DNA from: Gemmatimonadaceae bacterium
Lineage (GTDB): Bacteria > Gemmatimonadota > Gemmatimonadetes > Gemmatimonadales > Gemmatimonadaceae
Length of the DNA stretch: 64,000 nt
Direction: 5' to 3'
NCBI GenBank assembly: GCA_035606695.1
Contig: DATNEW010000031.1
Span: 62,001 to 126,000 of the forward strand
Shown here one piece after another: positions 52,197-63,089 of this stretch (within the stretch, counting starts at the first letter, position 1; the number at the start of each line of letters is the position of its first letter). The notes beneath the pieces are model-generated. The model made no database searches. It saw only the letters and a list, made by a program, of their open reading frames with translations, and was not told where the DNA came from. The translations under genes and the position numbers were made by a program.

Positions 52197-52217
52197 TCCT
52201 AGGTATCGTACCTAGGA
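52197..52217. promoter_or_regulatory. palindromic operator upstream of padR
   Basis: Perfect 9-bp inverted repeat TCCTAGGTA-TCG-TACCTAGGA, located 43 bp upstream of the PadR start. Position, symmetry and AT content of the half sites (TAGGTA/TACCTA) fit a PadR dimer site for autoregulation. Confidence 0.8.
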
Positions 52218-52298
52218 GTTCTGGGGGACGCAAGAAGTAAAGAACGACCGGATTGGGCCGAGTCTGACGACGTCTGTCACAGACCCGGTCAGATCTTC

Positions 52299-54152
52299 TC
52301 AGATCTGGTCGTTCTTCTCACAGTACGCCGTCAACGCCTGCGCCGCGTACGGATCGAGCTGCGTCAGATAATCCAGCGACTGCTTCGCCGCCTCCGCGAA
52401 CGCATCCTGGCCCGCCTGCAGTCCACTGCGCGCCACCGGCACCATGTCGACGCCAAGCCGCGCCAGGCGACAGCTCTCCGTCTTGTCCTTGACCTTCGGC
52501 GCTTCCGTGAGCGCCGCCTGCGCGACACCGAGCGCCGCCGCGCCGACGAGAAACTTGGATTGTACCGACGAGCGCACCGTATCCGCGAACGTGAGGAATC
52601 GGTACGCGAGCGCGAAGTCCGCCGACGCCTTCGTGCCGCTCGCCGCGCGATAGAGCGAGTTGCCCTTCGCGAGCGCGAACTGCCCGACGAGCGTCGTGTC
52701 CTCACCCGCCACCATCGCACGATGCAACGCGGCCAACGCACTGTCCGGCCGCCCGAGCTCGAGCTCGAGCTGCGCCACCATCAGCTGCCCCTGCGCCATC
52801 GTCGAGTCGAGCGCCACCGCCTGCTTGGTGGCGTCGAGCGATTCCTGAATCTTGCCGCGCGCGCGGAGCTCCTTGGCGTTGAGCGCCAGCAGATCCGCGC
52901 TGCGCGGAAACAGCGCGAGTCCGCGCGGCACCACCGAATCCGCTTCGGCCTTGATGTACTGCGTGTACAACGAGTACATGCGCGCATCCTTCGGAAACGC
53001 GGCCACACCGTGCGCCAGCGTCTCGATCGCCTTAAACGGTTTGCCCGCGGCACGATACGCGGTGCCCAGGTGCAGATAGAACGTCGAGTCGCCAAGCGCG
53101 CTCACGTCGCGCGCGAGCAGTACTTCGCCCGCGTCGAGCGCATGCGGCCAGCTCTTGTTCTCGTACGCCATGCGCCACTTCTGCTGCACGAGCTGCAGGT
53201 TGTCGGGATGCGCATCCGCCGCCGCCGTGATGAACGGCTCGCCGCGGCGCGAGTTTCCACCGTCGAACAACGCGTACGACACGCGAAGGACGAGATCGAG
53301 ATTCGCGGTATCGGTTCGTGCCAGGCGAAGCCACATCGTTGCCGCGTCGTCGCGACGACGCAGCGAGTCGAGCGCGATCGCCGCCGATTCAATTCCGTAA
53401 AAGTTCGTTGAATCGAGCGCGAGCACCTCGCGCGCGACCGACAGCACTTCCGTCGGCGGCCCGGTTTGCCGCAGCGCCCAGAGCAGGCACGTGCGCGCGA
53501 GCGTCGAGCGCGGATACACCGACACACCCTCACGCGCCGCGGCGATCGCGCGATTGCCGCTGCCGTCGCGCAATGCATTCTCGCAGCGGCGCTGCGCGAG
53601 AACCTGCGACTGCGCCGCGCCGATCTCGCGCGCGAACAACGCCGCGGCCGAGTCCAGCCTCGGCGCCGACACTTCGGCCAGCGGCTGGCGCAGCTTGTCG
53701 TCGCGCATGAGCACGAGCTCGCCCGACAATCGAACAGTGCCCGCGGCGTTGCGTACCACGCCGAGGACATATTCGTCGGCACGCATGTACTTGCCCATCG
53801 GCCGAATGTCGCGTTGCTCGTCGAACGTGCTGTCGGCGTTGTAGCCGGCGCGATCGAAGTGATCGTTGATGTCGCTGCCGTCGATCACTTCGACGTCGCG
53901 CCGGTTGACGAAGCGGCCGACACGCGCGCGGACGGCGTCCGCGGCGCGATGGCCCTGTCGCCAGTCCGTCCCGCGCGCGGGACCGAAGTTGATGATCAGA
54001 AGGCCCTGGCGCGTGAACTCGGGCGCTTCTTCTTTCGTGCCGCGCTGCGCGCTCGCGTCGCCAGACAGCGACGCGAGCGCGGCCAGTGCCGCGGTGAACA
54101 TCAGAATTTGCGAAACGACGGCTGTACCGCCTGTACGCATCGTCGCGATCAA
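52299..54152 (-). CDS. exported TPR-repeat protein
   Basis: Protein of 617 aa with a signal peptide (~12-35, ending ASAQ). An N-terminal domain of ~130 residues (GLLIINFGPARGTDWRQG) is followed by ~14 helix-pair repeats of TPR type (LGTAYRAAGKPFKAIETLAHGV, in parts; LALNAKELRARGKIQESLDATKQA). Two Cys lie near the C-terminus. TPR arrays are scaffolds for protein complexes; no partner is indicated. It runs in the same direction as the histidine kinase upstream (14-bp gap), so co-transcription is likely. Confidence 0.8.
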   Translation of the reverse strand: MIATMRTGGTAVVSQILMFTAALAALASLSGDASAQRGTKEEAPEFTRQGLLIINFGPARGTDWRQGHRAADAVRARVGRFVNRRDVEVIDGSDINDHFDRAGYNADSTFDEQRDIRPMGKYMRADEYVLGVVRNAAGTVRLSGELVLMRDDKLRQPLAEVSAPRLDSAAALFAREIGAAQSQVLAQRRCENALRDGSGNRAIAAAREGVSVYPRSTLARTCLLWALRQTGPPTEVLSVAREVLALDSTNFYGIESAAIALDSLRRRDDAATMWLRLARTDTANLDLVLRVSYALFDGGNSRRGEPFITAAADAHPDNLQLVQQKWRMAYENKSWPHALDAGEVLLARDVSALGDSTFYLHLGTAYRAAGKPFKAIETLAHGVAAFPKDARMYSLYTQYIKAEADSVVPRGLALFPRSADLLALNAKELRARGKIQESLDATKQAVALDSTMAQGQLMVAQLELELGRPDSALAALHRAMVAGEDTTLVGQFALAKGNSLYRAASGTKASADFALAYRFLTFADTVRSSVQSKFLVGAAALGVAQAALTEAPKVKDKTESCRLARLGVDMVPVARSGLQAGQDAFAEAAKQSLDYLTQLDPYAAQALTAYCEKNDQI

Positions 54153-54166
54153 GGGTGGGGGGAGCC

Positions 54167-55786
54167 CTATGTTATCGCGCGGACGCGAGGTATCGCCAGA
54201 GTAAACGTCGAGCCGGCGCCCGGCGTGCTCGCCACGGTGATATCCCCGCCCATCTTGCGCGCCAGGTCTCGGCTGATCGCCAGGCCGAGTCCGGTGCCGG
54301 CGGTCGGACGCGCCAGCGCGCGATGCACCTGCACGAAGGGCTCGAAGATCGCGTCCAGCTTGTCGCTCGGAATGCCCACGCCCGTATCACGCACGGCAAT
54401 GCGCACCGTGCTGCCGTCGCACGCGGCGCCCACGCTGATGTCGCCGCCGGGCTCCGTGAACTTGCCCGCATTTGTGAGGAGGTTGAGCAGAATCTGCTGA
54501 ACCTTCTCGCGATCGGCGCGCATGCTCAACGTTCGGTCGATCGGTTCGAGACGAAAGGCCAGCTGCCGCTGCCCGAGCTGTGGTGCGACGAGGGGCTCGA
54601 TGCCCGACAACACCTCGTGCACCAACATGTCCTCGATCTCGAGATCGACGCCGCCCGCCTCGAGCCTCGCGAAGTTGAGAATGTCGTTGATGATGCCGAG
54701 CAGGTGCGTCTGATTGCGCGCGATGCGCCGCAGATCCTCCTCCTGCGTGGGCGTGAGCGGCCCGCGCAACCCCATCGCCATCAGATCGGTGTAGCCGCCA
54801 ATCGCATTCAGCGGCGTCCGGAGCTCGTGGCTCATCGCCGCGAGAAAATCGCTCTTCGCGCGATTCGCCTGCTCGGCCGCGATGCGCGCACCCGCCGCTT
54901 CCTGATAGAGCCGCGCTCGCTCGAGCGCCTGTGCACACTGCGCGGCGAACGTCTCGATGAAATCTCGATCGTCTTGCGTGAATTCCGGCAGGTCGTTGAA
55001 ACCAAGCGTGATGCCGCCGAGCGTGCGGCCGTCGTTGATGAGTGGAATGGACGCCCACGCTTGTGGTGTCACGCGGTGCTGTGCTTCGCGCATGTGCGGG
55101 TAGCGGTCGACCGCGTCGCCCAATCTGTCGATATAGATCGGTTGGCCGGCGCGCACGGCCTCGGAGATCATGGTCGTTGAATCCATCGACACCACATGAC
55201 CCATCGGCAGCACGTCGTCTCGGATACCGTCGAACGCCGTCGCGTGCAGCGTATTCGTCTCGGTGTCGAGCACGTAGACGATGCCGGCCGCCGCGCGCAG
55301 CGCCGAGAGTCCGTGCGTCAACGCGACGTGCGCGACGCCGTCCGTCGTGAGCGTTTTGCCAAGCTGCAGCGTGACATCCTGGAGACGGCGAGCGCGCTCG
55401 AGCGCATGCCGCGCCGCCTCGCGTGCACGCCACTCATCGGTGACGTTGGTGGCGACGACCAGAATGCCGCCGTCTTCGGTCGGATACGCCCGTCCGCGCA
55501 GACGCACGTCCGGCCCGTAGGACTCTTCCCACTCGGTGGAAATGCGTTCGTCGAGTGCACGCTTCGACTCGACAAATCCCGTAGTGCCTTCGAGCTGCGG
55601 CATCGCATCGAGCACATGCTTGCCGACGGCCGCATCCGGATCCATGCCCGCCGCCTTCATCGCCGACCGATTCGCCGCGTTGTGGAAGACGATCCGGAAG
55701 TCGCGATCGAAGACGACGAAGACGTCGCTGACGACATCGAGCGCGCGCTCGACGGCAATGGGGCTCGATGACTTCGCATTCTCCAC
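54167..55786 (-). CDS. soluble PAS-GAF sensor histidine kinase
   Basis: Protein of 539 aa without a TM helix. PAS domain ~12-120 (VFVVFDRDFRIVFHNAANRS), GAF domain ~145-292 (AGIVYVLDTETNTLHATAF), HisKA with His320 in AAMSHELRTPLNAIGGY, and HATPase with N box (LLNLLTNAGKF), G1 (DTGVGIP) and G2 (TGLGLAI). It phosphorylates a response regulator after sensing a cytoplasmic cue; no cofactor site is clear in PAS. The start is GTG 55786. No cognate regulator is adjacent. The TPR gene follows 14 bp downstream. Confidence 0.92.
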   Translation of the reverse strand: MENAKSSSPIAVERALDVVSDVFVVFDRDFRIVFHNAANRSAMKAAGMDPDAAVGKHVLDAMPQLEGTTGFVESKRALDERISTEWEESYGPDVRLRGRAYPTEDGGILVVATNVTDEWRAREAARHALERARRLQDVTLQLGKTLTTDGVAHVALTHGLSALRAAAGIVYVLDTETNTLHATAFDGIRDDVLPMGHVVSMDSTTMISEAVRAGQPIYIDRLGDAVDRYPHMREAQHRVTPQAWASIPLINDGRTLGGITLGFNDLPEFTQDDRDFIETFAAQCAQALERARLYQEAAGARIAAEQANRAKSDFLAAMSHELRTPLNAIGGYTDLMAMGLRGPLTPTQEEDLRRIARNQTHLLGIINDILNFARLEAGGVDLEIEDMLVHEVLSGIEPLVAPQLGQRQLAFRLEPIDRTLSMRADREKVQQILLNLLTNAGKFTEPGGDISVGAACDGSTVRIAVRDTGVGIPSDKLDAIFEPFVQVHRALARPTAGTGLGLAISRDLARKMGGDITVASTPGAGSTFTLAIPRVRAIT

Positions 55787-55820
55787 GTCGCAAACCTACC
55801 GCGCGAACCGCGGCGGCGCA

Positions 55821-55860
55821 CTACGCCGCACCGCGCCGCACCGCGCCGCACCGCGCCGCG
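55821..55860. repeat. 10-bp tandem repeat, about four units
   Basis: Units of CCGCGCCGCA (the first and last unit each differ slightly) lie between the histidine-kinase start and the OYE-like gene's stop. GC-only simple repeat. Confidence 0.8.
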
Positions 55861-55869
55861 TTACGATAT

Positions 55870-58046
<2,177 letters not shown>

Positions 58047-58147
58047 GCTGCCGAGCCTTGATCGCGGACGCGGGAAGACGGCCGGCGCGAAACGCGCCGG
58101 TCTGAGCCTTGCGAGTTGGGGTTCACTCACCCCAGCATTCGCCCTCG

Positions 58148-58468
58148 ATGCCGCATCGCACGTACACCGATCCGCAGGGCCGGCTGTGGGACGTCTGGTC
58201 GGTTCAACCGGAATACGCCGAACGACGACGGACGCCCGTCCACGGGACGACGCTGCCGCCCGCGCAGGAGCGCCGTGAAAAGAAGGGCTTTCGCGTGCCG
58301 CTGGGGCGAGCGTGGGCGGGCGGGTGGCTCGTGTTCGAGACGAAGGGCGAGAAGCGCCGGCTGGCTCCGTTTCCCCCGAATTGGACGGAGCTCACCGACG
58401 CCGAGCTCGACGAGCTGCGCGGGAGCGCGACGATCACGCAGCGCCCCACGCGACGGCTCATCGAATAG
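58148..58468 (+). CDS. small conserved hypothetical protein
   Basis: Protein of 106 aa. It starts MPHRTYTDPQGRLWDVWSV, a compact fold with a C-terminal acidic helix (LTDAELDELRGSA). It contains no known catalytic motif. Similar short proteins with DPQGRLWDVW occur in related environmental bacteria, as far as I recall, without known function. Convergent with msrB (24-bp gap). Confidence 0.6.
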   Translation: MPHRTYTDPQGRLWDVWSVQPEYAERRRTPVHGTTLPPAQERREKKGFRVPLGRAWAGGWLVFETKGEKRRLAPFPPNWTELTDAELDELRGSATITQRPTRRLIE

Positions 58469-58492
58469 CGGGGGCAGCGAACGACGAAACGC

Positions 58493-59095
58493 TCAGCTCG
58501 CCTTGACGAAGCGCAGTGCGACGGAGTCGATGCAATAGCGAAGGCCGGTCGGCTTCGGTCCATCGCTGAACAGATCGCCCAGGTGCGCGTCGCATCGCCG
58601 GCACGTGACCTCGCTTTCGCGATCCCCCGGGCTCGGCTCGCCGTGGTGAAGATTCTCCTCGGCGATCGGTTGCCAGAAGCTTGGCCATCCGGTGCCGGAA
58701 TCGAATTTGACTGCCGAGTCAAATAGTGGCGTGTCGCAGCAGATGCAGCGGAAGATGCCGCGATCGTGAAGATTCCAGTACGCGCCGGTGAATGGATATT
58801 CGGTTCCGCGCTGCCGTGTGATGTGGTAGGACTGCGCGGACAGTTGCTTGCGCCATTCAGCGTCGGATTTCACGACTTTCGGCACGCGCGCGGTGCCCAG
58901 TCGCTTTCCGTCGTTCGAGAACTCGACGATGGTCACGTCGTCGAAATGCGGCCGCCCGAGCGCAACGTGCTTGAACCCGGCGAGTCCGCCGACCGCGGCG
59001 ATCAGAAAGCTTCTGCGCGGGATCAGCGCGTTGCGGACGACGCCGGTGTCACTGGCCGATGGCTGGGCCGACTCGTATGCTTCATCTCGCTGCAT
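58493..59095 (-). CDS. msrB: Tat-exported peptide-methionine (R)-S-oxide reductase
   Basis: Protein of 200 aa. GGAGG precedes ATG 59095. A Tat signal (IPRRSFLIAAVGG, ~25-37) is followed by an MsrB domain: zinc ligands Cys117 and Cys120 (FRCICC) and Cys165/Cys168 (TCRRC), GTGWPSFW (~134-141), and catalytic Cys188 in LRYCIDSVAL. The usual Asn after RYCI is Asp190 here. It reduces methionine-R-sulfoxide in periplasmic proteins; the enzyme needs thiol reductant, so the thioredoxin-like proteins of the cell envelope are natural partners. Divergent from the M14 gene (46-bp gap). Confidence 0.92.
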   Translation of the reverse strand: MQRDEAYESAQPSASDTGVVRNALIPRRSFLIAAVGGLAGFKHVALGRPHFDDVTIVEFSNDGKRLGTARVPKVVKSDAEWRKQLSAQSYHITRQRGTEYPFTGAYWNLHDRGIFRCICCDTPLFDSAVKFDSGTGWPSFWQPIAEENLHHGEPSPGDRESEVTCRRCDAHLGDLFSDGPKPTGLRYCIDSVALRFVKAS

Positions 59096-59141
59096 TGTAC
59101 CTCCCTCCTCACGTGCACGACCACTCGACGGAGCACCGTTG

Positions 59142-62100
59142 ATGATTTTCCATTCCTGGCGGCTGCGTTCTGCTTCGCGCCGCGTTTTGCGTCCCGCGGT
59201 CACATCCATCACATGTATCGCCGCGTTGGCGATGACGTTCCCGCGGTCGCTTCATGCGCAGGCCGCGGTCAACGAAACGCGCGATCCGCATCAGACGCAG
59301 TACGACGACTTCGCCAAACTCTACACACAGTGGACTGGCGGTGCGCAGTATGGCAGCCCGCTGGTCGATCACTTGCCGAAGGTCTCGGGCATTCCATCGC
59401 CGAAGGACGTTCTGGGCTACTACATCGGCGCACCCGCCAAGCTGACGTACTACGCCGACATCCTCAAGTATTATCGCGCCCTGGCCAAGGCCGCGCCGGA
59501 TCGTGTGAAGGTCGAGCACATCGGGACGTCGGACGAGGGCCGCGAGCTCGTCGTGATCTGGGTGTCGTCGCCGGAGAACATCCGCAATCTGCAACGCAAC
59601 CGCGACAATCTGGCGAAGCTTGCCGATCCGCGCGGGCGTTCGGATGCCGAGATTCGCCAGCTCATCGCGACGACGAAGCCGAACTATCACTTCATGGGCG
59701 GCTTGCACTCGGGCGAGACCGGACCGTCGGAGATGTTGATGGAGCTGGCGTATCGATTGGTGACCGAGACGTCGCCGCTCGTGAGTCAGATTCGCAACAA
59801 CGTGATCGTGTCGATCACGCCGGCGGCGGATCCGGATGGACGGGATCGCAACGTCGATTGGTTCTATCATGGGCTCGACATGCAGGCCGCGACGAGCGAT
59901 GGGCGTGGTGCGCTGGGCGATGGACGTGCCGCTGGTGATTCGGCGGCCAATGGTGGTGCGGCTGGGCCGCCCAACCCCCTGCGCCCACCGCCCAACCCAG
60001 CGGGGCAGCTCCCCTACTGGGGCAAGTACGTGTATCACGACAACAATCGCGACATCAACCTCTCACAGGTGTCGATGCGCGCGATCACGGATTGGTACTA
60101 CACGGCGCATCCGCCGATCATGCACGATCTGCACGAAGCGCAGCCGTTGATGTACACGTATTCGGGCGGGCCGCCTCAGAACCCGAATCTCGATCCGTTG
60201 TTGTTCGCCGAGCTGCCGTGGTTCTCGAATTGGGAGCTGGCGCAGATGACGAAGTGGGGTATGCCGGGCGTGTACACGCACGCGTTCATGGATGGGTATT
60301 CGCCGGGCTATCTGGGCTCGGTCGCGTACAATCACAACGGCATGATGCGGATGTACGAGACGCAGTCGGGGCGGGAGCCGAGCGTTGGGCGTGGTGCGGT
60401 GGGCGCTGGGCGGGATTCCTCGGCGGATTCGACGGCTCGGCGCGGAGCGAATGCGGCTGGCGCGAATGCGGCTGGTGCGAATGCGGCTGGCGCGAATGCG
60501 GCTGGCGCGAATGCGGCTGGTGCGAACGCTGCCGGCGGCGGACGTGGTGGTCGTGGCGGCGGTGGTCGGGGTGGCCGTGGGGGGCGCGGTGGTGCAGCCG
60601 GGGACTCAGCGCAGTCGCCCAACGCCCAGCGCCCAACGCCCAACGCGGGAGCGCCCAACACCCAACGCGGAGGCACCGGAGCGTTCAGCGCCTGCAACGG
60701 CGCCCGCTCGAGCGTGCCGACGGGCTGCGGTGGCGCACAGCCGCGCGAGTGGTATCGCGGCCTGCCGATTCCGCCGAACGCGATCCAGAACTTCACGCGG
60801 CGCGACAACACGAACTACATGGAGACCGGCGTGCTGTCGGCGCTCCAGCTCACGTCGATGTTTCCACAATTGATATTAGAAAACTTCTATATCAAGACGC
60901 GAAACTCGCTGGAGCACGGCTCGACCGAAGCGCCGTTCGGCTACGTGATCCCCGTGCAGCGCGACATGACGAAGGTCGCGACGCTCGTGAACGTGCTGCG
61001 CGCGCAGGGCATCGAGATCGGAACGCTCGACAAGGACGCGTCGGTGGGGAGCGACAAATTCCCCGCGGGCTCGTACGTCATCAAGCTCAACCAGCCGTAC
61101 GGCCGACTCGCGAAAAACCTGCTCGAGCGCCAGGACTACCCTGATCCCGCCATCCAGACCTACGACGACAGCGGCTGGTCGATGGGCTACGCGTTCAACG
61201 TCGACGTGAAGGAAGTAAAGGACAAGGCGATTCTGGACGCGCCGTCGACGCTCGTGAAGACGGCGGTGGTCCACGGCACCGTAAGAGGCAGCGGCACCGC
61301 CGGACTCGCCGTGGCACACTACGGCTCGAACAACATGATCGCGTTCCGCTACAAGCTGCGGAACGTGCCGATGAAGATCGCCGAGCAGTCGTTCACGGCC
61401 GAAGGCGTGAATTTCCCCGCGGGTTCGTTCATCGTGACGGGCTCGCCGGCGGATCTGCAGGCCGCGCGCGCGCAGGTCGAGCAGTTGGGGCTCACCGCCG
61501 CCGCACTCTCGTCGCTCCCGACGGTGGCGTCCCATGATGGTGACGCGCCGCGCATCGCGATCTACTCCCAGTGGAACGGCACGCAGGAGCTGGGCTGGTA
61601 TCGCCACGCGTTCGATCAGTTCGGCATTCCCTACGATCTGATCTTCAAGGAGCGCGTCGAACAGGGCGACCTGCGCAAGGATTACGACGTCATCATCATG
61701 GCGGCGCAGAACATCAATCGCACCGCGGTGATGGCCGCGAAGGCCGCGAAGCCGCAGCCCTATGAGAAAAGTGACAAGTACAAATTCCTCGGCATGTACG
61801 GCTCGACGCCGGACATGAGTGGAGGATTTGGCCAGGCGGGCGCCGACACGTTCGGCAAGTTCCTGGAGCAGGGCGGCACGCTGATCACCGCCCTGCAATC
61901 GTCGCGCTTCCCGATCGAATTCGGCTTCGCGCACACGGTGGATTCGGAGAATCCCACCGGCGTCGCGGCGCAGAAGCCGCTCATCCAGGCGGAGATCGTC
62001 AAGGCCAACAGCCCCGTCTTCTACGGTTACGAGAACAAGATCTTCCCGATCAAGTTCCCACAGGGATCCCAGGTGTTCCGCGTCGGGATCGCCGATCAGG

Positions 62101-62366
62101 CGAACGTGATCGGCGAGTACGTGGGCGGCGACGCGTCGGTGCTGAGCGGTTCGATCACGGGCGCCGACAATCTCCGCAATCGCGCGTTCGCGGTGGACAT
62201 TCCGCAGGCGTACAACGGGGGCGGGCGGGTGATCATGTTCGCGAACAATCCGGTGTATCGCTGGCAGAACCACGGAGAGTTCAACATGATCTTCAACTCG
62301 ATCATGAACTGGAATGATGAGCCAAGGGCTGTCGCGCCCGCCGCGGCGACGAGCAGTGGACGGTAG
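59142..62366 (+). CDS. exported M14 zinc carboxypeptidase-like protein with repeat insertions
   Basis: Protein of 1074 aa. Signal peptide about 1-40 (ending LHAQ). M14 domain: zinc ligands His189 and Glu192 in GGLHSGETG and His331 in DLHEAQ. Between them is a ~35-residue Gly/Pro/Ala-rich insertion (~248-285), and a second, longer low-complexity block follows (~412-520) with six ANAAG repeats and Gly/Arg-rich sequence. The C-terminal ~480 residues contain a Rossmann-like module of the class I glutamine amidotransferase-like kind (VIIMAAQNIN, GGTLITAL). The combination suggests an exported peptide hydrolase; the catalytic Glu cannot be placed with certainty. Confidence 0.82.
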   Translation: MIFHSWRLRSASRRVLRPAVTSITCIAALAMTFPRSLHAQAAVNETRDPHQTQYDDFAKLYTQWTGGAQYGSPLVDHLPKVSGIPSPKDVLGYYIGAPAKLTYYADILKYYRALAKAAPDRVKVEHIGTSDEGRELVVIWVSSPENIRNLQRNRDNLAKLADPRGRSDAEIRQLIATTKPNYHFMGGLHSGETGPSEMLMELAYRLVTETSPLVSQIRNNVIVSITPAADPDGRDRNVDWFYHGLDMQAATSDGRGALGDGRAAGDSAANGGAAGPPNPLRPPPNPAGQLPYWGKYVYHDNNRDINLSQVSMRAITDWYYTAHPPIMHDLHEAQPLMYTYSGGPPQNPNLDPLLFAELPWFSNWELAQMTKWGMPGVYTHAFMDGYSPGYLGSVAYNHNGMMRMYETQSGREPSVGRGAVGAGRDSSADSTARRGANAAGANAAGANAAGANAAGANAAGANAAGGGRGGRGGGGRGGRGGRGGAAGDSAQSPNAQRPTPNAGAPNTQRGGTGAFSACNGARSSVPTGCGGAQPREWYRGLPIPPNAIQNFTRRDNTNYMETGVLSALQLTSMFPQLILENFYIKTRNSLEHGSTEAPFGYVIPVQRDMTKVATLVNVLRAQGIEIGTLDKDASVGSDKFPAGSYVIKLNQPYGRLAKNLLERQDYPDPAIQTYDDSGWSMGYAFNVDVKEVKDKAILDAPSTLVKTAVVHGTVRGSGTAGLAVAHYGSNNMIAFRYKLRNVPMKIAEQSFTAEGVNFPAGSFIVTGSPADLQAARAQVEQLGLTAAALSSLPTVASHDGDAPRIAIYSQWNGTQELGWYRHAFDQFGIPYDLIFKERVEQGDLRKDYDVIIMAAQNINRTAVMAAKAAKPQPYEKSDKYKFLGMYGSTPDMSGGFGQAGADTFGKFLEQGGTLITALQSSRFPIEFGFAHTVDSENPTGVAAQKPLIQAEIVKANSPVFYGYENKIFPIKFPQGSQVFRVGIADQANVIGEYVGGDASVLSGSITGADNLRNRAFAVDIPQAYNGGGRVIMFANNPVYRWQNHGEFNMIFNSIMNWNDEPRAVAPAAATSSGR
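60447..60536 (+). repeat. 15-bp coding tandem repeat (ANAAG), six units
   Basis: Six units of GCGAATGCGGCTGGC/T inside the M14 gene, in frame, coding for repeated ANAAG. The last unit is diverged. Indels of whole units keep the reading frame, so length variation between strains is likely. Confidence 0.9.
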
Positions 62367-62376
62367 GACAAAAGCG

Positions 62377-62581
62377 ACCACGGACGGACGGCGGACAACG
62401 GCGGAACGGCACGGAGACGGCGTAAACTGCAATTGACTGCAGTTTCATGGCCTTTTTAGAAAACCCTCAGGACGCTTCGAGCCACAAAGCGTCCTGAGGG
62501 TTTTCTAAAAAAGGCGTTCAACGTCAAACGTTCAACGCCGTCTCCGTGCCGATCCGTGTACGTCCGAAGTTGGTCCGTGGT
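62377..62581. terminator. nested palindrome containing a 27-bp bidirectional terminator
   Basis: The core stem, 62451-62477 paired with 62487-62514 (27 bp, one bulged A), carries T-rich and A-rich outer ends and ends transcription from both sides. Around it, outer arms also pair: 62408-62423 with 62535-62550 (16 bp) and 62377-62385 with 62573-62581 (9 bp). A smaller palindrome AAACTGCA/TGCAGTTT lies at 62424-62445. It lies between convergent genes. Confidence 0.92.
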
Positions 62582-62612
62582 GTTTTTCTTGCGCCAGTAC
62601 GCTGCGTACCGT

Positions 62613-63071
62613 CTACTCGAGATGCTTCCAAACGCTTGCCGTCAAACAAAGACCCACGGCACTCGTCACGATCGATGCCGTGCTGAGCCCGTGGCCCACC
62701 GACGCGAGCGTCGCCGTAAACCCGAGCATCGCTGTAAATCCTCCGGCGCGCCGACGCTGCCGTAACAACCGCGCGGTGTACAAGCTCGCCCACGAGGTCA
62801 GCCCAAGCATCGCGTAGCCCTCCCAGATGCGCAGCTCCCGCCAGTGGTCGACGAGCGTCATGAGCATCGCGATCGACGAGAACCCGAGACCCGCGAGCAT
62901 CAGCCAGCCGATGACCGAGAAGTACCCGGCGACGAGCCGAATGCGTCCGCCGCCGGGCAACTGGTCGCGGAGCGCGGCCTCTTCCTGCGCGAGCTCCATC
63001 TCGTAGCGCGCGTCGTAATAGACCGGCTCCGCCGGTTCCGGCGGCGTAACGAGCGTGAAGCGTGATCGCAC
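62613..63071 (-). CDS. small integral membrane protein
   Basis: Protein of 152 aa with three to four hydrophobic helices in residues ~45-150 (VAGYFSVIGWLMLAGLGFSS, AMLGLTSWASLYTARLLRQR, TAMLGFTATLASVGHGLSTA). The N-terminal 40 residues are acidic and cytoplasmic. No recognised family. The start is GTG 63071 with GGAGA 9 nt upstream. It follows creatininase in the same direction (18-bp gap), so co-transcription is likely. Confidence 0.65.
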   Translation of the reverse strand: MRSRFTLVTPPEPAEPVYYDARYEMELAQEEAALRDQLPGGGRIRLVAGYFSVIGWLMLAGLGFSSIAMLMTLVDHWRELRIWEGYAMLGLTSWASLYTARLLRQRRRAGGFTAMLGFTATLASVGHGLSTASIVTSAVGLCLTASVWKHLE

Positions 63072-63089
63072 GGCCAGGTCTCCGAAGGA

